DNA of 24,244 nt, from NCBI GenBank assembly GCA_910588455.1, contig CAJUPG010000024.1, forward strand, positions 1 to 24,244. Reading direction: 5' to 3'. The position numbers were made by a program, and so were the translations under genes. A model generated the notes under the pieces. It did no database searches. It saw only the letters and a list, made by a program, of their open reading frames with translations, and had not been told where the DNA came from. The stretch is from an uncultured Oscillospiraceae bacterium. Lineage in GTDB: Bacteria; Bacillota; Clostridia; Oscillospirales; Oscillospiraceae. Below are positions 17,306-24,244 of the stretch, piece by piece. How positions within the stretch are numbered: the first letter of the stretch is position 1; every line of letters starts with the position of its first letter.

Positions 17306-17334
17306 ATTATAAACGATATTTGGGGAAATTGCAA
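17306..17334 (-). promoter_or_regulatory. liv operon promoter
   Basis: On the minus strand TTGCAA (17329-17334), 17-base spacer, TATAAT (17306-17311); the predicted leader to livK is about 70 bases. Confidence 0.75.
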
Positions 17335-17374
17335 GGGCGGGGCCACGTCAAATTCAACAAATTTCCTGCGGGTC

Positions 17375-17403
17375 TTGTTTTGGGTGCGATGGAATGCTAT
17401 AAT
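17375..17403 (+). promoter_or_regulatory. DUF308 gene promoter
   Basis: TTGTTT (17375-17380), 17-base spacer, TATAAT (17398-17403). It is divergent from the liv promoter with 40 bases between the -35 boxes. The leader contains a small stem GGGCG/CGCCC (17421-17438). Confidence 0.72.
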
Positions 17404-17476
17404 TGGAGCATATTTTAGGAGGGCGCCTCTTGCCGCCCCTGGGAATTTGTCCAAGATTTTGAAAGGAAACAAGGAT

Positions 17477-18058
17477 ATGAACAGCATTTTGCAGCAGCAG
17501 CGCCGCTCCAGCATCGCGGCAGCACTGATTACCATTCTTCTGGGTCTGGTCCTGATCTTCTGGCCTGACCGCTCCATCCGCTTTTTGTGCTCCATGCTGG
17601 GAGCCCTGCTGCTGATTACGGGCATCGTGTATATTCTGGGCTGGTTTGCCCGCCGGCGGGACGGGTTTCCTGTCTACGCCCTGATCCCCGGCGTGGTGCT
17701 GGGGGCGCTGGGCCTTTGGCTGCTGGCCATTCCCCAGTCGGTTGTGGCTTTAATTCAGTATATCTGCGGGGCGGTGGTTTTATTTCATGGCGTGATTGAT
17801 TTTCAAAGCGCCGCGGCCCTGGTAAAAATGCGGGTGCGCCGCAGTTGGCTGGAGCTGCTGCTCTCCCTTCTGACGGTGGGGCTGGCTGTGGTGATTTTCC
17901 TCAACCCCTTCGGCACGGTAGAGGCCCTGGTGATGCTGATCGGCTGGGTTCTGGTGTTCGACGGCGGGAGCGATCTTTGGATTGTGTTCCGCCTGAGCCG
18001 CGCGGTGCGGCAGGCCCAGAACAATGTGATCGAAACCGAAGGCCGGGAGCTGGACTGA
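17477..18058 (+). CDS. DUF308 (HdeD-like) membrane protein
   Basis: A 193-residue protein with about six hydrophobic segments in pairs, starting SIAAALITILLGLVLIFWPD, and including LCSMLGALLLITGIVYILG, LIPGVVLGALGLWLLAIP and LLSLLTVGLAVVIFLNPFG. The repeated 'G-hydrophobic-P' pairs are typical of DUF308/HdeD proteins, linked in enterics to acid stress; its role here is unknown. The start at 17477 (MNSILQQQRR) has AAAGGA about 10 bases upstream and follows a good promoter by some 70 bases, so the longer open frame from 17213, which reads across that promoter, is rejected. The C-terminal tail is charged. It appears to be a single-gene unit. Confidence 0.82.
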   Translation: MNSILQQQRRSSIAAALITILLGLVLIFWPDRSIRFLCSMLGALLLITGIVYILGWFARRRDGFPVYALIPGVVLGALGLWLLAIPQSVVALIQYICGAVVLFHGVIDFQSAAALVKMRVRRSWLELLLSLLTVGLAVVIFLNPFGTVEALVMLIGWVLVFDGGSDLWIVFRLSRAVRQAQNNVIETEGRELD

Positions 18059-18087
18059 TATACCGGTAAGATTTTCGACAAAATCCA

Positions 18088-18116
18088 TTGACATTTCAGC
18101 GCAAATCAAGTATAGT
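18088..18116 (+). promoter_or_regulatory. pot operon promoter
   Basis: TTGACA (18088-18093), 17-base spacer, TATAGT (18111-18116). Start predicted near 18123, leaving a leader of about 84 bases before potA that contains a GAAA-capped stem GCCG/CGGC (18141-18152) extended by ATTC/GAAT. Confidence 0.85.
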
Positions 18117-18126
18117 GATTTGCGCT
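18098..18126. promoter_or_regulatory. Operator-like inverted repeat over the pot promoter
   Basis: AGCGCAAATCA, 7 bases, TGATTTGCGCT: perfect 11-bp arms that enclose the -10 box and the predicted start. Bound protein would block RNA polymerase. No regulator gene is adjacent, so the ligand and protein are unknown. Confidence 0.72.
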
Positions 18127-18206
18127 ATCTATTCGTGAAAGCCGGAAACGGCGAATAAATCGAGGGAGCTGACATCGAAAAATTTATTAGAAATGGGGGA
18201 GGATAC

Positions 18207-19349
18207 ATGTCCAAAGAGTTGATCCGCCTGGTGAACTGCACCATGGCGTTCGACGACGAGGTCGTGCTCGACAACATCAATCTGAAAATCCGGGATAAGG
18301 AGTTCCTCACACTGCTCGGTCCCAGCGGCTGCGGCAAGACAACCACCCTGCGCATTATTGGTGGTTTTCAAACGCCCAGCTCTGGCGACATTTTCTTCGA
18401 CGGTGTGAGGATCAATGCTGTTCCGCCCCACAAGCGGACCATCAACACCGTATTTCAAAAATACGCCCTGTTCCCGCATCTGAATGTGTATGACAACATC
18501 GCCTTCGGCCTGCGCATCCCAAAAGCGGGTCCGGACGGCAAAAAGATAAAGCTGCCCGAGGAGGAGATCGACCAGCGGGTACTGGAAATGCTGGAGATTG
18601 TCAACCTGAAGGGCTTTGACAAGCGGCGCATCAGCCAGCTTTCCGGCGGCCAGCAGCAGCGGGTGGCCATCGCCCGGGCCCTGGTGAACCGGCCCAAGGT
18701 CCTGCTGCTGGACGAGCCCCTGGGGGCCCTGGACCTGCGGCTGCGCAAGGATATGCAGAACGAGCTCAAGCGCATCCAGAAGGCTATGGAGATCACCTTC
18801 GTCTACGTCACCCACGATCAGGAGGAGGCCCTGGCCATGTCCGACACAGTAGTGGTGATGGACGGGGGCCAGATTCAGCAGATCGGCTCTCCGGAGGACA
18901 TCTATAACGAACCCAAAAACGCCTTTGTGGCCGACTTCATCGGCGAATCCAACATCATTGACGGCATCATGCGCGCCGACGGCATCGTGGAAATTTTCAA
19001 CCGGAAGTTCAAGTGCCTGGACGGGGGGTTTGCCCCGGACGAGCCGGTGGACGTGGTGATCCGCCCGGAGGACGTGGACATTGTCCCGGAGGACCAGGGC
19101 CAGCTCCGGGGCACCGTCACCGGCGTCACCTTCAAGGGGATGCAGTATGACATTATCGTGGACTTTTACGGCTTCAAGTGGCTGATTCAGACCACGGACC
19201 TGTCCCCGGTGGGCAGCCGCATCGGCATTAAAATTGACCCCGACGGCATCCACGTCATGCCCAAGAGCCACTACTCCGGTATGTTCGGCGATTACTCCTC
19301 CTACTCGGAGGAGTATGAGGAGATGGAGGAGAGCGGGGATGAGGAATAA
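18207..19349 (+). CDS. potA: Spermidine/putrescine ABC transporter, ATPase PotA
   Basis: A 380-residue ABC ATPase of the polyamine/opine (PotA) type. Walker A GPSGCGKT (38-45), signature LSGGQQQR (145-152), Walker B VLLLDEPLGALD (165-176) and the H-loop THDQEEA are all present. The C-terminal part (about 245-365) is the TOBE/OB regulatory domain, including VDVVIRPEDVDIV. The end is an acidic tail rich in Ser, Tyr and Glu (YSSYSEEYEEMEESGDEE), longer and more acidic than in E. coli PotA. AGGGGGAGGA-type ribosome site precedes the ATG. It opens the pot operon and overlaps potB by 11 bases. Confidence 0.94.
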   Translation: MSKELIRLVNCTMAFDDEVVLDNINLKIRDKEFLTLLGPSGCGKTTTLRIIGGFQTPSSGDIFFDGVRINAVPPHKRTINTVFQKYALFPHLNVYDNIAFGLRIPKAGPDGKKIKLPEEEIDQRVLEMLEIVNLKGFDKRRISQLSGGQQQRVAIARALVNRPKVLLLDEPLGALDLRLRKDMQNELKRIQKAMEITFVYVTHDQEEALAMSDTVVVMDGGQIQQIGSPEDIYNEPKNAFVADFIGESNIIDGIMRADGIVEIFNRKFKCLDGGFAPDEPVDVVIRPEDVDIVPEDQGQLRGTVTGVTFKGMQYDIIVDFYGFKWLIQTTDLSPVGSRIGIKIDPDGIHVMPKSHYSGMFGDYSSYSEEYEEMEESGDEE

Positions 19350-20154
19350 GCTGTCCGGATTTGCCGTCCCCTATGTGATTTGGATGGCGCTGTTTGTGGT
19401 AATCCCTATTTTGATTATGGTGGTCTACGCCTTCACCACCGCCGAATTCGAGGGCACCCTGGAAAACTTTTCCGAGATGGGCATATACGCCTCCGTGTTT
19501 TTCCGCTCCTTCCGGCTGGCCTTTATTGCCACTCTGGTGTGCCTTCTCATTGGTTACCCGGTGTCCTACTGGATGGCCAGGGAGGGCCCCGCCTTTCAGC
19601 GGGTGGCCATGGCCCTGATTATGCTGCCCATGTGGATGAATTTCTTGCTGCGGACCTACTCCTGGATGTCCATTCTGGAGAACAACGGCCTGCTGAACCA
19701 GTTCTTCGGGCGGTTCGGCCTGCATTTTCAAATGATCGGCACCCCGGGGGCGGTGGTGCTGGGCATGGTGTATAACTACCTGCCCTTTATGATCCTGCCC
19801 ATCTATTCCGTGATTGTAAAGCTGGACCACAGCCTGCTGGAGGCCGCCCGGGATCTGGGGGCCAACTCCGCGGGAGTGTTCCGGAAGGTGATTCTGCCCC
19901 TGTCCCTGCCGGGGGTGCTGTCCGGGGTGACCATGGTGTTCGTCCCTTCGGTGTCCACCTTCGCCATCTCCCGCCTGCTGGGGGGCGGCACCCAGATGAT
20001 GCTGGGAGACCTGATTGAGCAGCAGTTTTTGGGCGGGGCCTACAACCCCCACCTGGGCGCGGCCATTTCCATGGTCATGATGATCGTCGTCGTCGTGTGT
20101 ATGGTGGTGATGAACCACTTCGGCGAGGGTGAGGAACAGGCGGTGATGCTGTGA
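19339..20154 (+). CDS. potB: Spermidine/putrescine ABC transporter, permease PotB
   Basis: A 271-residue permease with about six helices and the cytoplasmic EAA loop LLEAARDLGANSAGVFRKVILP that docks on PotA. Start at 19339 (MRNKLSGFAVPYVIW) is supported by GGAGGAGAG just upstream and by the family start; the open frame extends upstream to 19234 only as a shadow of potA. It ends NHFGEGEEQAVML and overlaps the next gene by 4 bases (GTGA at 20151-20154). Confidence 0.94.
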   Translation: MRNKLSGFAVPYVIWMALFVVIPILIMVVYAFTTAEFEGTLENFSEMGIYASVFFRSFRLAFIATLVCLLIGYPVSYWMAREGPAFQRVAMALIMLPMWMNFLLRTYSWMSILENNGLLNQFFGRFGLHFQMIGTPGAVVLGMVYNYLPFMILPIYSVIVKLDHSLLEAARDLGANSAGVFRKVILPLSLPGVLSGVTMVFVPSVSTFAISRLLGGGTQMMLGDLIEQQFLGGAYNPHLGAAISMVMMIVVVVCMVVMNHFGEGEEQAVML

Positions 20155-22118
20155 AAAAGCAAACGTGCTTTGGTAGCCGGTTTTTCATCGGCCTGGTGTT
20201 CCTCTTTCTGTACGCGCCCATCCTTCTGTTGATTATCTTCTCGTTTAACGCCGGGGACAGCAGCGCGGTGTGGAAGGGTTTTTCCCTGCACTGGTACCGG
20301 GAGCTGTTCCAGAACCGGATTATCATGGAGAGCGTCTATATCACCCTGCTGGTCTCTCTGCTGGCCACCCTGATTGCCACCGTGGCGGGGACCTTCGCCG
20401 CCATCGGCCTGTACAGCCTGGGCCGCCGGAAGCGGGAGGCTTTGATGACGGTGAACAGCATCCCCATGATGAACGCCGACATTGTCACCGGCGTCAGCCT
20501 GTGCCTGTTTTTCGTGGCCTTTTTCCAGTTCTGGGGGGTCTTTGCCCACTGGGTCAACGGCGTTCAGAGCCTGTTTGAGCTGCCGGAACGGCTCACCCTG
20601 GGCCTGGGCACCCTGCTGCTGGCCCATGTGGCCTTCAACATCCCCTATGTGATTCTGAACGTGGCCCCCAAGCTGCGGCAGATGGACAAAAACCTGATTG
20701 ACGCGGCCCAGGACCTGGGCTGTACCTGGATGCAGGCTTTTTTCAAGGTGATGCTCCCGGAAATCAAGTCGGGCATCGTCTCCGGGGCTCTGATCGCTTT
20801 CACCATGTCCATCGACGACTTTGTAATCTCCTACTTCACCGCCGGATCCTCCTCCTCCACCCTGGCCATGACCATCTACGGCATGACCAAGCGGCGCATC
20901 ACCCCGGAGGTCAACGCGGTATCTACCCTGCTGTTTGTGTCGGTGCTGGTGCTGCTGGTTATCTCCAACCTGCGGGAGCTTCAGCAGGAGCGGCGGCCGG
21001 TCCGGCGGAAAAAGCGCCTCCACATCGCCGTGCCCCCGGGAGCAAAGCGGCTGGCGGCCGCCGGCGCGGCGTGCGCCTTCGTCATCACCATCGGGGTCCT
21101 CAGCTCCGCGGCCACCTCTCAGCCGGTGGTCAACGTGTGCAGCTGGGGGGAGTATATCGACACGGACCTGATTACCCAGTTTGAGGAGGAGACCGGCATC
21201 CGGGTGAACTACCAGACCGCCGAGAGCAACGAGACGCTCTACTCCCTGCTGAAAAGCGGCGGCGCGGACTACGATGTAATCGTCCCCTCCGACTATATGA
21301 TCGCCCAGCTCATTGAGGAGGGAATGCTGGAAAAGCTGGATTACAGTCAGATTCCCAACTACAGCCTGATTGACCAGCGGTTTAAAAACCTGTCCTGCGA
21401 CCCCGGCAGCGAGTACACCGTCCCCTACGCCTGGGGCACGCTGGGCATCATCTACAACACCGCCCTGGTGGAGGAGGAGATTACCAGCTGGAGCAGCCTC
21501 TATGACGACAAATACGCCGGAAATGTGCTGCTGATCAACAACTCCCGGGACGCCCTGGGAGAGGCCCTGATGTATCTGGGCTGCTCTGTCAACACCACCG
21601 ACGAGGGGGAGATTCGGGCGGCCTACGACCTGCTGGCCGACGCAAACCGGCGGGGGGTGTTTCAGGGCAAGGTGATGGACGAGGTGTTCCAGAAGATGGA
21701 GGGCGGCAACGCCGCCATCGCCACCTACTACGCCGGAGACTATATTTCCATGCTGGACAACAACGAGGATCTGGCCTTCGTCATCCCGGAGGAGGGCTCC
21801 AACTGGTTTGTGGACGCCATGTGTGTGCTGAAGGACGCGCCCCACCAGGAGGCCGCCCACCAGTGGATCAACTTCATCGCCTCCACCCAGGCCAATCTGG
21901 CCAATATGGACTATATCGGCTACGCCTCCCCCAACCGGGAGGCCCTGGAGCAGTACCCCGCCTACTATGAGGAGCTTTACGGGGAGGAGCTGGACCAGGA
22001 GCTGTATGAAATCATGGCCGCGCCGCCGGAGGTTTTGGACCGCTGCGAAGCTTATCTGAACCTCTCCCCCGCCACCAGGTCCCTCTACAACGAGCTGTGG
22101 ACCAAGCTGGGAATATAA
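20151..22118 (+). CDS. potCD: PotC-PotD fusion: polyamine permease with tethered substrate-binding domain
   Basis: A single 655-residue chain. Residues 1-275 are PotC: six helices and the EAA loop NLIDAAQDLGCTWMQAFFKV (181-200). A basic linker (280-300, RRPVRRKKRL...) leads to a seventh hydrophobic helix at about 301-322. Residues 324-655 are a complete PotD-type binding domain, starting VVNVCSWGEYIDTDLITQFE and including DYDVIVPSDYMIAQL and PYAWGTLGIIYN. The basic-then-hydrophobic junction looks like the signal anchor of a lipoprotein-free PotD that has been joined in frame, and it places the binding domain outside. The frame has no stop or frameshift at the join. Start is GTG, coupled to potB. 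There is no separate potD in the window. Confidence 0.93.
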   Translation: MKKQTCFGSRFFIGLVFLFLYAPILLLIIFSFNAGDSSAVWKGFSLHWYRELFQNRIIMESVYITLLVSLLATLIATVAGTFAAIGLYSLGRRKREALMTVNSIPMMNADIVTGVSLCLFFVAFFQFWGVFAHWVNGVQSLFELPERLTLGLGTLLLAHVAFNIPYVILNVAPKLRQMDKNLIDAAQDLGCTWMQAFFKVMLPEIKSGIVSGALIAFTMSIDDFVISYFTAGSSSSTLAMTIYGMTKRRITPEVNAVSTLLFVSVLVLLVISNLRELQQERRPVRRKKRLHIAVPPGAKRLAAAGAACAFVITIGVLSSAATSQPVVNVCSWGEYIDTDLITQFEEETGIRVNYQTAESNETLYSLLKSGGADYDVIVPSDYMIAQLIEEGMLEKLDYSQIPNYSLIDQRFKNLSCDPGSEYTVPYAWGTLGIIYNTALVEEEITSWSSLYDDKYAGNVLLINNSRDALGEALMYLGCSVNTTDEGEIRAAYDLLADANRRGVFQGKVMDEVFQKMEGGNAAIATYYAGDYISMLDNNEDLAFVIPEEGSNWFVDAMCVLKDAPHQEAAHQWINFIASTQANLANMDYIGYASPNREALEQYPAYYEELYGEELDQELYEIMAAPPEVLDRCEAYLNLSPATRSLYNELWTKLGI

Positions 22119-22171
22119 AACGCCCTGGCGTGGAACACTACCTCTGCAATTTATTTGAGGAGGTTTGCACC

Positions 22172-22339
22172 ATGGGCAAAAAGCAAACGAAGAAGCAGAA
22201 ATCCGATCTGGACGATGTGCTGCTGGGTGTGCCGCCCCTGCGGGGCGTGAACAAAACGGACCCGGAGTACAACGCTCTGCCTCCCATTGGGGACGACCCG
22301 GTGGAAATGCGCATGAAGTGGGAGAGCCATCAGACCTGA
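22172..22339 (+). CDS. Small hypothetical protein downstream of potCD
   Basis: A 55-residue protein, MGKKQTKKQKSDLDDVLLG..., with a lysine-rich N-terminus, a middle PPLRGVNKTDPEYNALPPIG and a charged end. AGGAGG lies 8 bases before the ATG, a much better ribosome site than the in-frame ATG at 22097, which lies inside potCD. I do not recognise the family. It has no signal peptide or membrane helix and looks soluble, possibly largely disordered. It lies 53 bases after potCD with no clear terminator between, so it may be co-transcribed with the pot genes. Being short it could be a chance frame, though the ribosome site argues against this. Confidence 0.6.
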   Translation: MGKKQTKKQKSDLDDVLLGVPPLRGVNKTDPEYNALPPIGDDPVEMRMKWESHQT

Positions 22340-22341
22340 GC

Positions 22342-22409
22342 TTTGGGAATTTACTGCATTGTTTACAAATTATTCATGGAATATCCCAAAATTCTTGATA
22401 TTTTTTTCT
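22342..22409 (+). terminator. Weak terminator-like structure after the small gene
   Basis: TTTGGGA (22342-22348) pairs with TCCCAAA (22384-22390) across a long AT-rich loop, followed by ATTCTTGATA and seven T (22401-22407). The stem is short and the loop is long, so it is a poor terminator at best. Confidence 0.3.
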
Positions 22410-22470
22410 GGTGATGTGGTATTCTATTGACGGATCAAGGATCCAAACGTTTTTCTCCCTCTCTCCATTT

Positions 22471-22623
22471 GCGGCGGATCCCCCTCCGTCGCGCCGGACT
22501 CTCCCACAGGTTCCGGCAAACCGGCTCCAGCCCTTCCCCCAAGGGCGGGAGCGCCAATAAACCTGGCGCATTATGCGCCTCACTTCCGCTCCGCAGCTGG
22601 ACAAGCGTCCTGCGGGGCGGAAG
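22471..22623. repeat. Hairpin-rich intergenic segment
   Basis: Consecutive inverted repeats follow one another: GCGGCGGA/TCCGTCGC (22471-22492, one mismatch), GCCGGA/TCCGGC (22493-22517), CCCTT/AAGGG (22531-22545), GGCGCA/TGCGCC (22565-22579) and 14-bp arms CTTCCGCTCCGCAG/CTGCGGGGCGGAAG (22583-22623, one mismatch). No convincing gene lies here. It may be a structured RNA, a mobile miniature element or a repeat family; none can be shown from one copy. Confidence 0.5.
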
Positions 22624-22633
22624 ACCATTTTAG

Positions 22634-22690
22634 CCAACAGACCCAAGAGTGCGGCAATCAGTTCTGATTGCCGCACTCTTGATCTGTTGG
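22634..22690. repeat. Long nested inverted repeat
   Basis: A 17-bp perfect stem (22644-22660 with 22665-22681, core AGTGCGGCAATCA) around GTTC is extended, after a small bulge, by CCAACAGA/TCTGTTGG (22634-22641 with 22683-22690). About 25 paired positions in total, with no T-run on either side. Confidence 0.75.
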
Positions 22691-22716
22691 GGTACGGATA
22701 AGCGATCCCCACTATC

Positions 22717-22766
22717 ATGGAACGCAATATACTTTGTCCAGGCAGACAAAGTATATTGCGTTCCAT
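22717..22766. repeat. Perfect 22-bp inverted repeat after the hydrogenase gene
   Basis: Arms 22717-22738 and 22745-22766 are exact reverse complements (outer GGAACGCAATATAC, inner CTTTGTC) around a 6-base loop. It begins 3 bases after the hydrogenase stop on the minus strand. It could terminate or stabilise that transcript, but no T-run follows; it is AT-rich compared with its surroundings. Confidence 0.75.
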
Positions 22767-22769
22767 TTG

Positions 22770-24244
22770 TCAATCCTTCACATAATTTACGTGGAGCAGC
22801 TCGTGGCGCGTCTCCCCGTCGATCTTCTCCAGGAAGTTTTGCACCGCCGGGTTGCGCTCCGCCCGCTTGAAGGGAGCCGTCCGGTCCACTTCATACAGGC
22901 CGTTGGCCCGGCGCTGCTTCCGGGTGAGCAGGGCGTGGGGCTGGCCCGCGCCGCCGACACAGCCGCCCTGGCAGGTCATGACTTCAATCAGGTGATAGTA
23001 GGCCCGGCCCTCGTCGATCTCCTTCAGCAGCTTCTGGGCGTTGGCCAGGCCGTGGACCACCGCCAGCTTGATGTCCCGGTCGCCCACCTGGATGGATGCC
23101 TCACGCACCGCCTCCTCCATGCCCCGCAGGGGGGAGTAGCGCAGCTGACGCAGGGCGTTGCGGGACTTATCGGGCAGACAGTGGCGCACCACCGCCTCCG
23201 CCACGCCGCCGGTGGTGCCGTAAATCACCGCCGCGCCGGACCCCAGTCCGAAGGGCATATCCGGAGACTCCAGCTCCATATCGGTCAGGTCGATGCCCGA
23301 CTCCTTAATCATGTTAATGATCTCCTGGGTGGTGAGCACCATATCCACGTCCTGCTTGCCGTCGTGCTGGAACTCCGGCCGGGCGGCCTCCATCTTCTTG
23401 GCGGTACAGGGCATGATGGCGATGTGGAAGGTCTCCCGGCCGTCCTGGGCGTCCTTCTCCTTGTAGTGGTCCCGGATGATGGAAGCGAACATCTGCATGG
23501 GGGATTTGCAGGTGGAGATGTGCTTTAAATATTTGGGATTTTCAAACTCCAGATACTTCACCCAGGCGGGGCAGCAGGAGGTGAACATGGGGAAGGGCCC
23601 CCCATTCTCCAGCCGCTGCAAAAACTCCTCCGACTCCTCAATGGTGGTAAAATCCGCGCCGAAGGTGGTGTCATATACCTCGTCCACCCCCATGAATTTC
23701 AGGGCGGTGGTCAGCTGGTCTAGGGCGTTCTGGCCGGCGGGAATACCGAAGGCCTCGCCCACAGCCACCCGGACAGCGGGGGCAATCTGAATAACCACCC
23801 GCTTCTGGGGGTCGTGGATGGCCCGCCAGGCCTTGCCGATCTGGTTGTAGACGGTGATGCCGCCGGTGGGGCACACGGCGGAGCACTGGCCGCAGCTGAT
23901 GCAGTGGGTCTCAGACAGCTTGCGGTTGAAAGCGGGCATCACCCGCATATTATAGCCCCGGTGGGCGAAGTTGATAATGCCCATGCCGATGCCCTCGCTG
24001 CACACCCGCACACAGTCGCCGCACAGGATGCACTTGCTGGGGTCCCGGACAATGGCCGGGCTGGAGTCGTCAAACGCCCCGCACTCCCGGTTGTCCCCGA
24101 ACCGCACCCGGCGGACACCGAACTGGGAGGCCAGGGCCTGGAGGTGGCAGTCCCCGCTCTTCTCACAGGTGGTACAAGAGCAATTATGGGAGGCCAGCAT
24201 CAGCTCCAGAATCATCCGCCGGTGCTTCAGCAGCCGGGCGGTGT
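22770..24244 (-). CDS. [FeFe] hydrogenase catalytic subunit (5' end outside the window)
   Basis: About 490 residues of an [FeFe] hydrogenase; the frame stays open to the window edge, so the start is outside. Numbering from the Met at 24215: an N-terminal His/Cys [4Fe-4S] site (HNCSCTTCEKSGDCH, 10-24), two ferredoxin-type clusters CILCGDCVRVC (62-72) and CISCGQCSAVC (105-115), and the H-cluster motifs L1 TSCCPAW (212-218), L2 IMPCTAKK (267-274) and L3 EVMTCQGGCVGGAGQP (411-426). All ligand cysteines are present. The small-subunit-like C-terminus follows. This is the HndD/HydA1 group A type that couples to NAD(P)H or ferredoxin through partner subunits, which should lie upstream, outside the window. 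In L3 one of the usual glycines is Ala (GGAGQP). Confidence 0.95.
   Translation of the reverse strand, partial: TARLLKHRRMILELMLASHNCSCTTCEKSGDCHLQALASQFGVRRVRFGDNRECGAFDDSSPAIVRDPSKCILCGDCVRVCSEGIGMGIINFAHRGYNMRVMPAFNRKLSETHCISCGQCSAVCPTGGITVYNQIGKAWRAIHDPQKRVVIQIAPAVRVAVGEAFGIPAGQNALDQLTTALKFMGVDEVYDTTFGADFTTIEESEEFLQRLENGGPFPMFTSCCPAWVKYLEFENPKYLKHISTCKSPMQMFASIIRDHYKEKDAQDGRETFHIAIMPCTAKKMEAARPEFQHDGKQDVDMVLTTQEIINMIKESGIDLTDMELESPDMPFGLGSGAAVIYGTTGGVAEAVVRHCLPDKSRNALRQLRYSPLRGMEEAVREASIQVGDRDIKLAVVHGLANAQKLLKEIDEGRAYYHLIEVMTCQGGCVGGAGQPHALLTRKQRRANGLYEVDRTAPFKRAERNPAVQNFLEKIDGETRHELLHVNYVKD

Noticed and set aside
18127..18206. A known riboswitch in the pot leader
   Set aside because: There is a GAAA-capped stem (18141-18152), but no match to known classes such as GEMM-I, ykkC or preQ1 could be made.
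20040..21860. A 606-codon open frame on minus opposite potCD
   Set aside because: No recognisable domain; plus strand codes a clear PotC-PotD protein.
22395..22425. A promoter (TTGATA / TATTCT) reading into the hairpin region on plus
   Set aside because: The spacer is 19 bases and the boxes are weak in AT-rich sequence; not called.
22374..22766. A 130-codon frame on minus in the intergenic region
   Set aside because: Its sequence runs through all the hairpins, has many Arg/Gly/Trp residues, no ribosome site, and begins inside a perfect inverted repeat; not supported as a gene.

Overview
The window looks like chromosomal DNA of an anaerobic, fairly GC-rich Clostridia member, probably of the gut Oscillospiraceae (Flavonifractor/Lawsonibacter type). 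This is inferred from family resemblance, strong AGGAGG-type ribosome sites, TTGACA-17-TATAAT promoters, an [FeFe] hydrogenase and a C_GCAxxG_C_C protein; no search was run.

Layout. 1-256 holds the 3' end of an IS1182-type transposase. 319-807 is a minus-strand tRNA cluster (Gly-Arg-His-Gln-Lys in transcription order) with its own promoter, an internal terminator-like hairpin and a final terminator. 975-4537 is a plus-strand block: a ribbon-helix-helix protein overlapping comF, then mreB, an ArsC/Spx-like protein and coaBC, closed by a bidirectional terminator. 4571-5940 (minus) is mntP and a SpoU/TrmH RNA methyltransferase behind a strong promoter and a short structured leader. 6056-11340 (minus) is trkA-trkH-recG and a C_GCAxxG_C_C gene, read from a promoter back to back with that of a plus-strand uridine phosphorylase gene (11454-12218). 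12253-17231 (minus) is a complete branched-chain amino acid type ABC transporter, livK-livH-livM-livG-livF, with two long hairpins between livK and livH. 17477-18058 is a DUF308 membrane protein. 18207-22118 is a polyamine transporter operon, potA-potB and a potC-potD fusion, followed by a 55-residue unknown protein. 22340-22769 has no convincing gene and is packed with inverted repeats. 22770-24244 (minus) is most of an [FeFe] hydrogenase catalytic subunit, cut by the window edge.

How the genes work together. Most of the window is ordinary core metabolism: K+ uptake (TrkAH), Mn2+ export (MntP), amino-acid and polyamine uptake, CoA synthesis, cell shape, DNA repair and hydrogen metabolism. 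The most interesting signals are architectural and regulatory: PotC and PotD joined in one chain through an extra membrane helix; a perfect 11-bp inverted repeat over the -10 box of the pot promoter; a compact mntP leader with two competing pairings; trkA/udp promoters whose -35 boxes share a base; a terminator-like hairpin inside the tRNA cluster; and the hairpin-rich intergenic region before the hydrogenase. I found no CRISPR array, phage module, toxin-antitoxin pair or clearly new enzyme system.
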